The notes under the pieces were generated by a model. That model saw only the letters and a program-made list of their open reading frames with translations, did no database searches and was not told where the DNA came from. Positions 51,301-62,158 of a DNA stretch of 64,000 nt are shown piece after piece. The DNA comes from Glebionis coronaria. Its lineage: Eukaryota; Streptophyta; Magnoliopsida; Asterales; Asteraceae. The stretch spans positions 575,154,868-575,218,867 of the forward strand of contig CM046878.1 in the NCBI GenBank assembly GCA_025667525.1. The letters are read 5' to 3'. Made by a program: the position numbers and the translations under genes. How positions within the stretch are numbered: the stretch's first letter is position 1; the number at the start of each line of letters is the position of its first letter.

Positions 51301-51690
51301 ATCATTTTTATTCGTACACATAAGTTCGGTTGTAAATAGACTTTTATACCCCTTTGTAGTTTTAACTCACTGTCCTAAATCAGAGGAGAAATTTACTGTG
51401 TCTTCTTCATACGTTACTGAGAAAATCCACTATCACCGTTGAATCCATTAAATGTATATGAAAAAGTAAATTCTTTTCACAAGTAAATTTATCACCATGT
51501 TTTATTTCCATAATGCAGTTACTTATTATTCAAAGACCTTTTTATATGTTTTACATCATTCTTTGGGTCTTGATAAGAAATGTACGAAGTCCCATGCATA
51601 GCAACTGTGTTACATGGACCATCTTGAACTAATATGTAACAAGGTTATCTTCTTGAATCTTCAACATTATCGTTGGCGAACAAATGAACC

Positions 51691-51945
51691 TAGGGATGAG
51701 CATTTGGACCGAATCTCGAAACCGTACTGGAATACTGATTGATTGCCGGTATCAGAATCCTGTTCGATACAATACTGAGACTACGAAATAAGGTGAAAAA
51801 CAATCAGGACCTATTCGGTACGTGACCGGTACCAAATTGGGAAATTCCCGAATAAAAAACGGGAAAAACCCGATTTCACTCGAATCTCGTTCGATACGGT
51901 AACGGTACCACTAGTTTACAAGATCTGATATCGTACTCATCCCTA
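51691..51945. mobile_element. hAT-like MITE, perfect 8 bp TSD
   Basis: A 255 bp element with ends TAGGGATGAGCATTTGG and TAGGGATGAGTACGATA (minus), flanked by identical AATGAACC (51683-51690 and 51946-51953). The arms contain GGTACC/CCGGTA and GAAAACCCG words. No coding capacity. Perfect target repeats suggest a comparatively recent insertion. Confidence 0.9.
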
Positions 51946-52286
51946 AATGAACCCAATAAACTCGTCAAATCCAGTTTCCAAGTGTTTTATGATGGTGGTA
52001 TGATATATTTTCTGCAAATTTACATTCTTTTAAAAGTCAATCGATGAATTGTGTGTGAACATCAACTTTGCTTTAATGACATGATTGAGTTTTAAATGGC
52101 TAGTATGTGTTTTGGGGGATACAGTTTAACAATTTTATTGTAGCAATGTAGCTAGGCGTATACTATGTTCCGCTTGTATTGATTAACCTCCATCAATATA
52201 TTAAAATTAGAACATTGAAAATCAAGAATGTCGTCGATCTCAAAAAACTGAACGGAAGAAAATAATGAAATTGATTTGGTGGAAGT

Positions 52287-52741
52287 TGTTGGACCAGTCT
52301 AATGTCTTAGACGCCAAAACAGAATAGAGGCTGCAGATCGACACATGGAGAACAAACAGGAAGACATCGAGAAGGAAAAGGACAGGCCCAAGAAACTTCA
52401 CAAGCCTGTACCATTTACTGTGGTTTGGGCCGCAGGCCAACAAACCCAACCATAGAATTCGATTAGGCAGTTATAAACGGTTGTATAGACATGTGTCGTT
52501 TACTTTTACAGAACGGGTGTTTCTTCAACAAACACACCGATTCACATACTATATATAGGATAGGTTCTCTGTAATTCAAAGTAACCCATTATATTCATAT
52601 CAATAATATCTGCAGAAAGGGTTCACCCCATATCTTTTTCTTGTTCTTCCCTAAATCAATTCCTGTCTTTATATATATGATCGTTATGATTAGTTTGGTC
52701 GTTATCCGATCCTGGAAACATAGATCAAGACCTGTACAACA
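52287..52741 (+). repeat. 5' LTR of the 1.6 kb element
   Basis: Contains a TATA box (CTATATATAGG, 52549-52558), a likely promoter. The antisense frame of 69 codons within each LTR is a shadow. Confidence 0.9.
52549..52558 (+). promoter_or_regulatory. LTR TATA box
   Basis: ACTATATATAGGATAGG with a duplicate at the same offset in the 3' LTR (about 53686-53695). Transcription would start about 30 bp downstream, near GTAATTCAAAG. Confidence 0.6.
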
Positions 52742-52742
52742 G

Positions 52743-52756
52743 TGGTATCAAGAGCC
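52743..52756 (+). other. Primer-binding site
   Basis: TGGTATCAAGAGCC lies one base after the LTR end; a one-base-longer variant of the initiator tRNA-Met complement TGGTATCAGAGCC. Confidence 0.75.
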
Positions 52757-52903
52757 TGAGAATCAAACGTCATGGTTCGATCATCATTCGGGAAAGAAGA
52801 AAGAAAAAAGGACAGAAAGAAAAAGACAGAAGGGAAGAAGGAAGAACATCAAAAAAGAAAGGGGAAGAAAACATAAAAGGCAGAAGAAGAAAAAAAAACA
52901 GAT

Positions 52904-53292
52904 TTGGAAAAGAAAGAAGAACAGAAAGAAAAGAAAGAAGCGGACATGGCTGCGAGATTTTTGTTGCAGATTCAAGGAAGGAAGAACACGCTTCTGTTCA
53001 AAATAAATCAAGAAGATGTGTACGGTTTGGCCAAAAAAATTATTTTTGGTACAATTGCAGAATCCTTGCACAACAAGGATAGATGGAAGAAGATATGACT
53101 TACAAGGGATGTTTATTACATCATTATATGGAACAAACCATAGGCACCCACATCAATAAGGATGGAGGAAGACGACAGAGTCTTGAGGCGATGAACTTGT
53201 GTGAGAATTGGATGTTCAAGAGGGGTAAGCATATTATGGAGGATGATGAAGACTGCAAGAAAACAAACTATACACAAGGGATAAGGCTTTGA
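52904..53292 (+). CDS. Short internal frames of the 1.6 kb element, doubtful coding
   Basis: Frame 52904-53098 (64 codons) begins Lys/Glu-rich and continues MAARFLLQIQGRKNTLLFKI then DVYGLAKKIIFGTIAESLH. Frame 53083-53292 (69 codons) overlaps it. No gag, zinc knuckle, protease or polymerase motif is visible. They may be remnants of a captured transcript or gag, or have no function; intactness between identical LTRs is expected by youth alone. Confidence 0.25.
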
Positions 53293-53413
53293 TTTTTAAA
53301 TCAAAGCAAGAAGAAACCATATGCAACAAACCAACCAAAGCCATGTACACTTTAGAAGACAGAGAAACGCAGGGAGTGCTAGGAGACGTTCAAGATTTTG
53401 GCATCTCGACATT

Positions 53414-53423
53414 AGGGGGGAAC
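53414..53423 (+). other. Polypurine tract
   Basis: AGGGGGGAAC immediately precedes the 3' LTR. Confidence 0.85.
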
Positions 53424-53878
53424 TGTTGGACCAGTCTAATGTCTTAGACGCCAAAACAGAATAGAGGCTGCAGATCGACACATGGAGAACAAACAGGAAG
53501 ACATCGAGAAGGAAAAGGACAGGCCCAAGAAACTTCACAAGCCTGTACCATTTACTGTGGTTTGGGCCGCAGGCCAACAAACCCAACCATAGAATTCGAT
53601 TAGGCAGTTATAAACGGTTGTATAGACATGTGTCGTTTACTTTTACAGAACGGGTGTTTCTTCAACAAACACACCGATTCACATACTATATATAGGATAG
53701 GTTCTCTGTAATTCAAAGTAACCCATTATATTCATATCAATAATATCTGCAGAAAGGGTTCACCCCATATCTTTTTCTTGTTCTTCCCTAAATTAATTCC
53801 TGTCTTTATATATATGATCGTTATGATTAGTTTGGTCGTTATCCGATCCTGGAAACATAGATCAAGACCTGTACAACA
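53424..53878 (+). repeat. 3' LTR of the 1.6 kb element
   Basis: Same length (455 bp) as the 5' LTR and nearly identical, ending TGTACAACA before the GAAGT duplication. Confidence 0.9.
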
Positions 53879-54342
53879 GAAGTTTATATAAAAAGGGTCA
53901 AATAATGACTAAAAATAAGGACATAATGGTACATTTACAAATATACTTATGTGTATTTGGCGGCCTTTCCATGACGTGGAAGATATATGTGATCAATTAC
54001 CCACAAGGGTCTTTACTGCATTTTACCTCATGTATCAGCTGCATCAACCATGGTTTTTGCATGCTAGAACATGAAACTTATAAATAACATAATTCACCTT
54101 ACATGTATATAATCAAAACTTATATGAACTCTCACCAATAACTGCAGACTCACACACACACACGCACATCGGCCACGCAAAAATATAGTTACAAACAACA
54201 TATATACACACCTTAGCAACCCACGCCCACCCGTTGCCACACAACCCTGAAATTCAAAGGACCCACGAAGCCGTGTGCACCACTAGCATCGATTCCATAA
54301 TCAGCTCATCAAGTACAAGTAACAGCCATTTCTCATACATGC

Positions 54343-54657
54343 TCAATCACTCACTTTGAAAAAGAGAGCTTCGAGTAACTCCATGAGCTGGTAAACCCAC
54401 AGACAACACGGCCTTTGATAATTATATCCATTAGAAACGCGCACACGTCTCACAGAATTCGCATGACTGCAAATTGAGCACCCTTCGTTGCATAAAAGCC
54501 AGTTGTTGGTAGATGTATGGTGAAACTTGTGGATGCATGGTAGTCTTGTGTCCGCATCGCCATCACAACAGTAATTGTTCATGCAATATTTGCAAGCAGT
54601 AGCAGTTGTAGACAGACCAGAATTCCGTGATGATTGTTTACGTTTATGCTCCTCCAT
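54343..54657 (-). CDS. RING-H2-like small protein with a missing zinc ligand
   Basis: A 104-codon frame from ATG to TGA. Residues C22, C25, C41, H43, H46, C60 and C63 follow the RING-H2 spacing (CKYC ... LPCIHKFHH ... WLLCNEGCSIC), as in ubiquitin E3 ligases that recruit E2 enzymes. The sixth zinc ligand (expected Cys49, four before Trp53) is Ser, so one zinc site is incomplete, and Pro normally after C7 is Ser. The N-terminus is short and polar, with no membrane segment. On the minus strand TATA-like sequences (TTTATATAG near 54750, TTTATAAAG near 54700) lie upstream of the ATG. A diverged duplicate lies at 61115-61353. It could be a degenerate gene or a small non-catalytic RING-like factor. 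Confidence 0.5.
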   Translation of the reverse strand: MEEHKRKQSSRNSGLSTTATACKYCMNNYCCDGDADTRLPCIHKFHHTSTNNWLLCNEGCSICSHANSVRRVRVSNGYNYQRPCCLWVYQLMELLEALFFKVSD

Positions 54658-55153
54658 TATAATTTGTTGACTTGGTTAATTAATATGGTTGGATTAGCTT
54701 TATAAAGGTGTTTAAGTAATGGTTACCATTTCTAACGCGTACTACTACTATATAAATATTTGTATCGGCGGCTTCCACACCAAGCTAAACACATTCCAAA
54801 AAATTTCCTTTCGTTGACCAAAATTTTCGAAGATATCTTGGTAAGGTCACATTTTTGACAATCCGAAAATCCAAAAAGATGTGGCTACCAATCTACTGCC
54901 ATATAAATTTTGTTGACTTGTGACTTAATATACTGACATCACTTCAAGTGACGTTGGAATGTGGATTACTTAACACGCATATCTATTGAAAATCAACGAG
55001 TAAAAGTAAACACAATGCATAACAAGATGCTACATATACGTATTTTCAAATGAGGCATAAAGATATGAAATATTTCCATATACGTATTCATCTCATATAT
55101 TCTTTCACATATAAAACTCGCAACAAGTGGCTTATCAAGTTGCCACTTCAACC

Positions 55154-55420
55154 GATAAAAAAAACCAAACACGACCGGACCAACTCAAAACGCATCATAC
55201 AATTTCCTCCGATTCGAGATCCGAAGTTTAGACCATTTGGATCCTCGAACGGATCGATCAGATTCGGTCGATTATGCTAAATAAGACCAGACCGAACACC
55301 GGACCGCATCGGACCGTACTATTTCGATCCGGTCCGAGATCCGAGGTTTTGAACCATTTCGATTTTCAGTTCTATCCAATTTAACCATCCGGTTTGATCC
55401 AGGCCAAATGCTCGGCCCTA
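55154..55420. mobile_element. hAT-like MITE, GGTCCGG family, decayed left end
   Basis: The right end TAGGGCCGAGCATTTGGCC (minus) matches that of 50455-50794, and the body has the same GATCCGAGGTTTTGAACC words. The left TIR is eroded. The paralogous empty site near 61703 (CTTCAATATG) supports the borders: CTTCAACC on the left and CTTCAATA on the right flank the insert. Confidence 0.65.
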
Positions 55421-55570
55421 CTTCAATATATGATGATATGTCCCTATAGTTATGATCAAATCATTATATTGTTAAACACACGATCTTCATCTCAATCTTC
55501 TAATCTATAGCTAAACTCACTTATCAAGAGTATGACACTTTCTTATCATCATACGCATCTATGTATCACA

Positions 55571-56276
55571 ATGCCGCATAACGTTTTATTTTTATTTTTT
55601 AGCATTGTTATGAAAGACCCGAAGTCAAAACAACCCAAATCAAATGGCCGCCAACTCATCATCACTTTGACGACCATGCAGATTTTGGTAGCATCAGGAA
55701 CCGATAAACTTTCCTAAACATATATTTTTTAAGACATAAACGTACACCTATCGATTGATCCACCCAAAATAAGTAGTACTTTTTCCGTCTAGTAGTTATA
55801 TTCCGTTGTTGATTTTTTTTTATTTTTTATTTTGCAACTTTGATCATAATTAATATTTTGTGTGTAATTTAAATTTTGATGCAAAATATATGAATGTAGT
55901 GTGTTTTAAATGTATTTTTATAAATATAAATTTATCAAATCATTTATATAGTGAAGCAAAACGTTTTGTGATGATTTCATCATTCCAAATCAATTCTTTT
56001 TTCAATTGGTATATTTTACAAAAGTTAATTTTTTATATAAATACTTTAAACCAATTCATTTTCAAATTTGGCTAATTTGTTTTTATAAAATTGATGGAGG
56101 AATCTTTACAATTTATACAAAAGTTCGCTAAACCTTCACGCTGTTACGTACTACATGCTTCATCATGTACGTATGGCATCGACCGTGTAGCTAGTCTATC
56201 ACATAAAGTCATTGTCTTGAACATGATAATATGGTTTTTGCATTGATAAATCATGAAATGTATTGATAAATATCTA
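55571..56276. other. No supported gene
   Basis: AT-rich sequence between the two duplicate segments; frames such as 55860-56075 are composition artefacts. Confidence 0.4.
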
Positions 56277-56386
56277 AATTTATATGAACTCTCACCAACA
56301 CGTGAAGACTCGGCTCAAACACACTTGCAAAAAAACATATGTATAAAGCTTAGCAAGCCGCACCGACTCATTTCCATAGATGACAT

Positions 56387-56634
56387 TGTAAATCATGATT
56401 GTGACTTTGAATAATCTTAAACACAGAAATATTAAAAGCTTTATTTATTTCTGATGCATTCAATTGTTTCAGAAGCGTACATATATATACATAGTCAACC
56501 ATTGTGACTTTTCTTTAACCATTGTATCTTATTCTTAACCATTGTGTCTTTTAACAATAATAACTATAACTGCTTTTTGTAACTGCCATAATATTACAGT
56601 AGACTCTACAGCAGATGTGAATTATCTTCCAACA
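56387..56634 (-). repeat. 3' LTR of the 4.6 kb copia element
   Basis: 248 bp. On the minus strand U3 contains three ACAATGGTTRA repeats, then TATATATATG as a likely TATA, then AATAAATAAAG. A polypurine tract (AAGGGAGGAATT, minus) lies at 56635-56646. Confidence 0.9.
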
Positions 56635-59600
56635 AATTCCTCCCTTAAGCTCACATCTCTTGCATCCTTCATTCCCATCTTTTGTTTGCAAATGTTAAAT
56701 AGTTCTGGTGGAAGTGGCTTCGTGAAAATATCTACTGCTTGTTCACGACTCATTACATGAGTCAATTGCACATCCCTGTTCCTTATATGTTCCCTAATGA
56801 AATGGAAGCGTACATCAATGTGTTTGCTTCTTTCGTGATGCACAGGGTTCCTTGCCAATTCAATTGCAGACTTGTTGTCGACTTTAATTTCTGTTAGACC
56901 TTCTTGTTGATTCTTTAACTCCCTCAACAGATTCCTTAGCCAAATTGCATGACAAACAGTCCATGAGGCTGCTACATATTCTGCTTCACATGTTTACAAT
57001 GCTACTATTGGCTGTTTCTTTGATGCCCATGTGAAGGTTGTTTTTCCCATAAAGAACACATAACCAGAAGTGCTCTTTCGATCATCTACATCTCCGTGCC
57101 AGTCACTATCGGAGTAACCTGTAAGTGTGTATTCGTTAGACCTTGAGTAGAATAACCCAAGCGATTCAGTTCCTTTAACATATCTCAGTATTCTCTTCAA
57201 CGCTTTCCAATGTGCATACTTCGGATTTTCCATAAACCGGCTTACGACTCCAACACTATATGATAGATCAGGTCTTGTACTAGTTAAGTATCGTAGACTC
57301 CCAACCAAACTTCGATATTTGTCTGCATCCACATATTCTCCTCCCTCAAACTTTGAGAGTTTGGTGCCCAATTCCATTGGCGTTACTACTAGATTACAGT
57401 CTTCCATTTTATAACGCTTCAAAATCTCCTTAGCGTATGCTTTTTGGGATACAAAAATCCCAGAAGTTCCTTGCCTTACTTCGACTCCCAAGAAGTACTT
57501 CATTAGTCCCATGTCAGTCATATCAAACTCTTAAGTCATCGATTCCTTAAACTGATCGATCATCCTTTTGTTATTTCTTGTGAAGATCAGATCATCTACG
57601 TACAAGGACGCCACTAATACTTTGTTTTCAACTAGTTTAATATACAAAGCATGCTCGTATGGACATTGTACATACCCCTTCCTTTTTAAAAATGAATCAA
57701 TACGTGTATTCCAGGCTCGAGGGGCCTGTTTTAGCCCGTACAACGCTTTTTTCAACTTCAGAACCTTAGCCTCTTCTCCAATTTTTGCATAACCTGGTGG
57801 TTGTTCAATATAAACCACTTCACGAGTACACCATTTAAGAATGCAGACTTAACATCCATTTGGTATATTTTCCACCCGTTTTGTGCAGACTGTGAGATAA
57901 GTAATCTGATTGTTTCCATTCTCGCAACCGGAGCAAAAATTTCGCCATAATCGATGCCTGCTTTTTGCCGGTAACCTTTTGCTACGAGTCTCGCTTTGTA
58001 ACGCTGTATCTCTCCTGAAGCATTCATCTTCTTCTTGTAAACCCATTTTACACCTATGGGTTTGTGCCCGTTTGGTAACTCAACCATCTCCCAAGTTTTA
58101 TTCTTTTCAATAGCTTTTATTTCTTCATCCATTGCTTCCTTCCACATCTGATTCCTTATTGCTTCTTCGAAGGTGATATTTTCATTGTCCGCTATAAGAC
58201 ATACAAGATGCATTTCAGTGGTATTATCATATATATCTTGAAGACTCCCCATTCTTGGTTGTATGGGCTCATCATCCTTTTCAACATCTGTAGTGATGAT
58301 CATTGGATCACTTAGGGCTGTTGGAATAGAGGCCTCTTGTTGTGCGTCATGTTCATTGTTGTCGTGAGGCTCATATAAACACCCGTTACTCCAGTCCCAC
58401 GTGCTTTCCTCGTTCACATATACATCTCTACTTATCGTAACTTTCTTCTCAAGAGGATCATATAATCTGAAAGCCTTAGTTCTCTCATCATATCCAATAA
58501 AGATATACATCTTGCTCTTATCGTCAAGTTTTTTCCGTGTCTGATCAGGTACATGTGCATATGCCACACTACCGAATACTCTAAAATGAGAGACCGTAGG
58601 CTTCACACCACTCCAGATTTATTGAGGGGTTTTATCCACCAATTTGACATGTGGACATCTATTATGAATGTACACCGCACACTGGACGGCTTCTGCCCAA
58701 AATTGTTTTGGCATATTTTTGCTTTTTAACATAGAACGAACCATATTCATAATAGTTCGATTCTTTCTTTCGGCTATTCCGTTTTGCTGGGGAGAGTAGG
58801 GTGATGTCAAGAACCTTTTAATTCCTTCTACTTCACAAAACTTTGTAAATGGTATGGACACGTACTCTCCAGCCCTATCTGATCGTATGGCCTTAATGTA
58901 TTGGCCTGTTGTCTTTTCAACCATCGCCTTGAACTTTTTGAATGTTTCAAGGGCCTCTGATTTTTGTTCCAGAAAATATACCCAACACTTTCTAGTGAAA
59001 TCGTCAATAAAAGTAATAAAGTACCTTTTATTTCCAAAGGAGATAGGAGTGAACGGTCCACACAAGTCGTTGTGAATCAATTCCAGCAACTCCTTTGCCT
59101 CGTAGGTTGCTTTTCTTGGGAAAGAGCCTCTCGTTTGTTTGCCAAGATACAACTTTCACAGAACCTACCATCGTATTTGAGATTAGGAAGGCCATGTACC
59201 ATGCTCTTTCATGTTAATTCCTTTAATCCACTGAAGTGTAAATGCCCGAACCTTTGATGCCAAACAGATTCTTCATCCGAAAAATCAGTCTATAGACATT
59301 TTCCTGTAATGCTATGGAGATTTAGTTTGAATGTGCGATTCTTACACATTTTATCTAATGCGATCATTACGCCTTCCTTGTTTTTTCAATAGCATTTTTT
59401 CATTCTGCATGAGTACTGAATAGCCTTTCTCCATTAGTTGGCCTAAACTCAGTATGTTACGCTTCATAGCAGGGACATAGTACACATCTTCGATCATGCT
59501 TTCTTTCCCATTATGAAAGAAACGAATTTTTCCATGTCCTTTCACATCTATCTTTGATGCGTCTCCAAATGATACATAGCCTTGAACAACTTCTGCCATT

Positions 59601-60688
59601 TCAACAAATAAATCTTTCTGCCCGCTCATGTGGTTGCTCGCACCGGAGTCTAGGTACCACATCGCCTCAAATTCTGAGACTTGTTCTTTATGAGCCATCA
59701 ATAAAATTCCACTTTCTTTGACTTTTGGTTCTGTCACCAGGTTGGTCTTCTCTTCTGTTCTTTTTGGTGATATACAATCTCTTGCATAGTGATCGTGCTT
59801 ACCGCAATTATAGCAGTCAACACTTGGACGGTATCCTGGTCCGCCTCTTCCACGTCCGCGTCCTCTGCCACGCGAGTTTTGATTAGGGTGTTCGCCCGAT
59901 TGGTGCCTTTCCTGGTTGTTATTTTCTCTACCACGACCTCGACCACGATTGTTACCACGTCCACCAGAATTTGTTCCTCTCCCATGGTTATCCTGGTGTG
60001 AAAATAAGGCCTTTTCGTCCTTGATTATAGCCTTTGTTTTTAATGCCTCGTCAAGGGACTCTTGCTTCTTCTTGTTCTTTCTTTGCTCATGTGCTTCCAA
60101 CGAGCCTGCTAATTCTTCGATTGACAAGTCTTCTAAATCTTTAGACTCTTCAATTGCACACACTACATTCTCGAAATTCTCTGTTAAAGACCACAAAATC
60201 TTCTCTATAATTCTCGTATCTGGTAGAGTTTCACCATTTCGTTTGAGTTGATTAACCACCGTTTGTACACGCGTGATGTAATCCGAGACTCCTTCTTTCT
60301 CCTTCATTCTCATGGCCTCGAGTTCTCCACATAATGTTTGGAGTCGTACTTGTTTGACTCGATCAGCACCTTTGCACGCCTTTTCCAGCGTGTCTCATGC
60401 TTCTTTCGCTGTTGAAGCACTAGCGATCTTCTCGAAACCCGATTCATCCACCGACTGAAACAAGAGATAGAGAGCGGCCTTTGTCTTCATACGGTTCTCC
60501 TTCAATGCTTTCAACTGATTCGCAGTCATGGCATTGATCTCCGTGACAGTTGGTTCTTGGTATGCGGTTGTAACAAATTCCCACGCATCTTGTGCGCCTA
60601 GAAATGCTTCCATCTGAATGCTCCAATTGTCATAATTGTATTTACTAAGTTTTGGAAGGGATATGTGACCAAATGAAGTAGTCGTGTT
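56622..60688 (-). pseudogene. Copia gag-pol polyprotein, multiply broken
   Basis: Probable start MNTTTSFGHI at 60688. Gag has KYNYDNWSIQMEAFLG; an in-frame TGA near 60395 replaces a Trp codon. Then an RGRGRGR-rich linker, a CCHC knuckle (CYNCGKHDHYARDC), the protease motif YLDSGASNHM, and loss of frame at about 59350-59155 across the integrase zinc domain. Integrase core: NDLCGPFTP, SDRAGEYVS and SPQQNGIAERKN, then TAA near 58619. Reverse transcriptase: [12 protein letters not shown], a frameshift near 57815, ALYGLKQAPRAW, LYVDDLIF, then TAA near 57531. RNase H: GYSDSDWHGD, TAA near 56994, then CEAEYVAAS and DIFTKPLP. Without an intact reading frame it cannot encode its own enzymes. Confidence 0.93.
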
Positions 60689-60700
60689 CATCTTTCGACA

Positions 60701-60713
60701 GGCTCTGATGCCA
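60701..60713 (-). other. Primer-binding site of the 4.6 kb copia element
   Basis: The minus strand reads TGGCATCAGAGCC just inside the LTR end, one mismatch from the initiator tRNA-Met complement. Confidence 0.8.
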
Positions 60714-60716
60714 ATT

Positions 60717-60964
60717 TGTAAATCACAATTGTGACTTTGAATAATCTTAAACACAGAGATATTAAAAGCTTTATTTATTTCTGATGCATTCAATTGTTAC
60801 AGAAGCGTACATATATATACATAGTCAATCATTGTGACTTTTCTTTAACCATTGTATCTTATTCTTAACCATTGTGTCTTTTAACAATAATAACTATAAC
60901 TGCTTTTTGTAACTGCCATAATATTATAGTAGACTCTACAGCAGATGTGAATTATCTTCCAACA
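60717..60964 (-). repeat. 5' LTR of the 4.6 kb copia element
   Basis: 248 bp, about six substitutions from the 3' LTR. The TATA-like TATATATATG (minus) is at about 60808-60817. Confidence 0.9.
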
Positions 60965-61825
60965 GACATAACCCATGAAAATTAAAGGAAACTCACGAAG
61001 CCATTCAATAATCAGCTGATCATCAAGTACAAGCACCAACCATTCCATGCTCTATCACTCACTTTTGAAAAAGAGAGCTTCAAGTAACTCCATGAGCTGG
61101 TAAACCCACAGGCATCATGGCGTTTGATAATATCCATTAGAAACGCGTACACGTCTCACATAATTTGAATGACTGCAAATTGAGCATCTTTCGTTGCATA
61201 AAATCCAGTTGTTGGTATATGTATGGTGAAACTTGTGGATGCATGGTAGTCTTGTGCTTGAATCGCCCCCACAGTCAATGTTCATGTTGTATTTGCAAGC
61301 ATTAGCAGTGGTTGAAAAACGAGAACTCTGTGAGATTGATTGTTTACGTTCATGCTGATTAGTTTATAGAGATGTTTAAGTAACGGTTACCATTTCAAAC
61401 GCGTACTTATTATAGTTGTTTCCTTTCACACCAAGTAAATTAACGCATTCCAAAAAGTTTCATTGGTTGAAAAGGTCATATTTCAGACAACCCTAAAATT
61501 TAAATAAATGTGGCTTAATGATGTTACATCTAGCAAGTTGCATCGTAAACATGAGTACTTACATCACCTCAAGTGACGTTGGAATGTAGAATATTTAACA
61601 CGCAAATGTATTAAAAATCAACACGTAATACATACGCGTACTTCCAAATAAGTCGTAATATAAAATCATGTCATATCAAAAGTTACTTATTAAGTGGTAC
61701 TTCAATATGATATTTAATTCCATATGCATAGTTATTATCTTTATTCGAGTCTTCTAATATATAGCTAAACACACTTATCAAGAGTATCTAACCTTTCTTA
61801 TCATCATATGCATCTAAGTATCATC
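60965..61825. repeat. Segmental duplication, copy B (right part)
   Basis: Continues copy B after the copia insertion: ACTCACGAAGCC, the RING-like pseudogene, AAGTGACGTTGGAATGT (61572) and CTTATCAAGAGTATC (61773) all follow the order of copy A. The copies are diverged by many substitutions and indels. Confidence 0.8.
61115..61353 (-). pseudogene. RING-H2-like duplicate, decayed
   Basis: Paralogue of 54343-54657. The minus-strand frame reads HERKQSISQSSRFSTTAN, ACKYNMNIDCGGD, LPCIHKFHHTYTNNW and CNERCSICSH, then TGA. The ATG region is lost by a small deletion, the second zinc Cys is Asn (CKYN), and the sixth ligand position is Tyr. The C-terminus is shorter than in the partner. Non-functional as a RING, and probably untranslated. 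Confidence 0.6.
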
Positions 61826-62158
61826 TATTTATTTATTTTAACTAATATAACATAGTTTTTAACTTTTCTCTTCAACAACTTTTTCCAAAATTACCCAAAT
61901 CTAGGAGCTTGACATGTGGATTTAAAAGAGTTTTGGCACACTTGTAACGATTTTTTACTGTGCTGGTTAGGAAAAAATACAAGATTTTCTATTATTAAAT
62001 TTTGACTATATTTTTTTTGATGGTCTAACCACATTAAATTATAATTTAATCATTCACATTATTTATAGAAAGCAAAATAAACACAACTTATAAGGGTAAA
62101 AGTTATATAATACCAATGTACTTATTTAAATGTACCGACTTTAAACACTTACAATTTA

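Larger units (their letters stand above)
52287..53878 (+). mobile_element. Non-autonomous LTR retrotransposon (TRIM/SMART-like), 1.6 kb
   Basis: Two 455 bp LTRs (52287-52741 and 53424-53878, TGTTGGACC to TGTACAACA) differ at one position that I can see (C/T near 52657). A perfect 5 bp duplication GAAGT flanks the element (52282-52286 and 53879-53883). A primer-binding site and polypurine tract are present. The 682 bp interior has no gag-pol; it starts with a strongly purine-rich, AGAAAGAA-type stretch and then two short frames. It must move using proteins of another, probably copia-type, element. Near-identical LTRs make it the youngest LTR insertion here. Confidence 0.92.
54118..55570. repeat. 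Segmental duplication, copy A
   Basis: Sequence from TATGAACTCTCACCAA (54122) through the RING-like gene, its upstream AAGTGACGTTGGAATGT segment (54946) and AACTCACTTATCAAGAG (55514) is repeated in order in copy B (56277-56386 plus 60965-61825). Copy A has gained the MITE at 55154-55420; copy B has gained the copia element. Confidence 0.8.
56387..60964 (-). mobile_element. Complete but mutated Ty1/copia retrotransposon, 4.6 kb
   Basis: 248 bp LTRs (56387-56634 and 60717-60964; minus-strand TGTTGGAAGA to TGATTTACA) are flanked by a perfect GACAT duplication (56382-56386 and 60965-60969). About six differences between the LTRs give roughly 2.4% divergence by eye, so it is older than the 52287 element. 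The gag-pol is full-length in extent but interrupted by several stops and at least two frameshifts. It is inserted downstream of the RING-like pseudogene in duplicate copy B. Confidence 0.93.

Noticed and set aside
52240..52449. 69-codon minus-strand frame (and its duplicate at 53296-53586)
   Set aside because: Antisense of the LTR; it is present twice only because the LTR is duplicated.
59734..60251. Additional frames overlapping the 4.6 kb copia gag
   Set aside because: Shadows of the arginine/glycine-rich gag segment in other frames.
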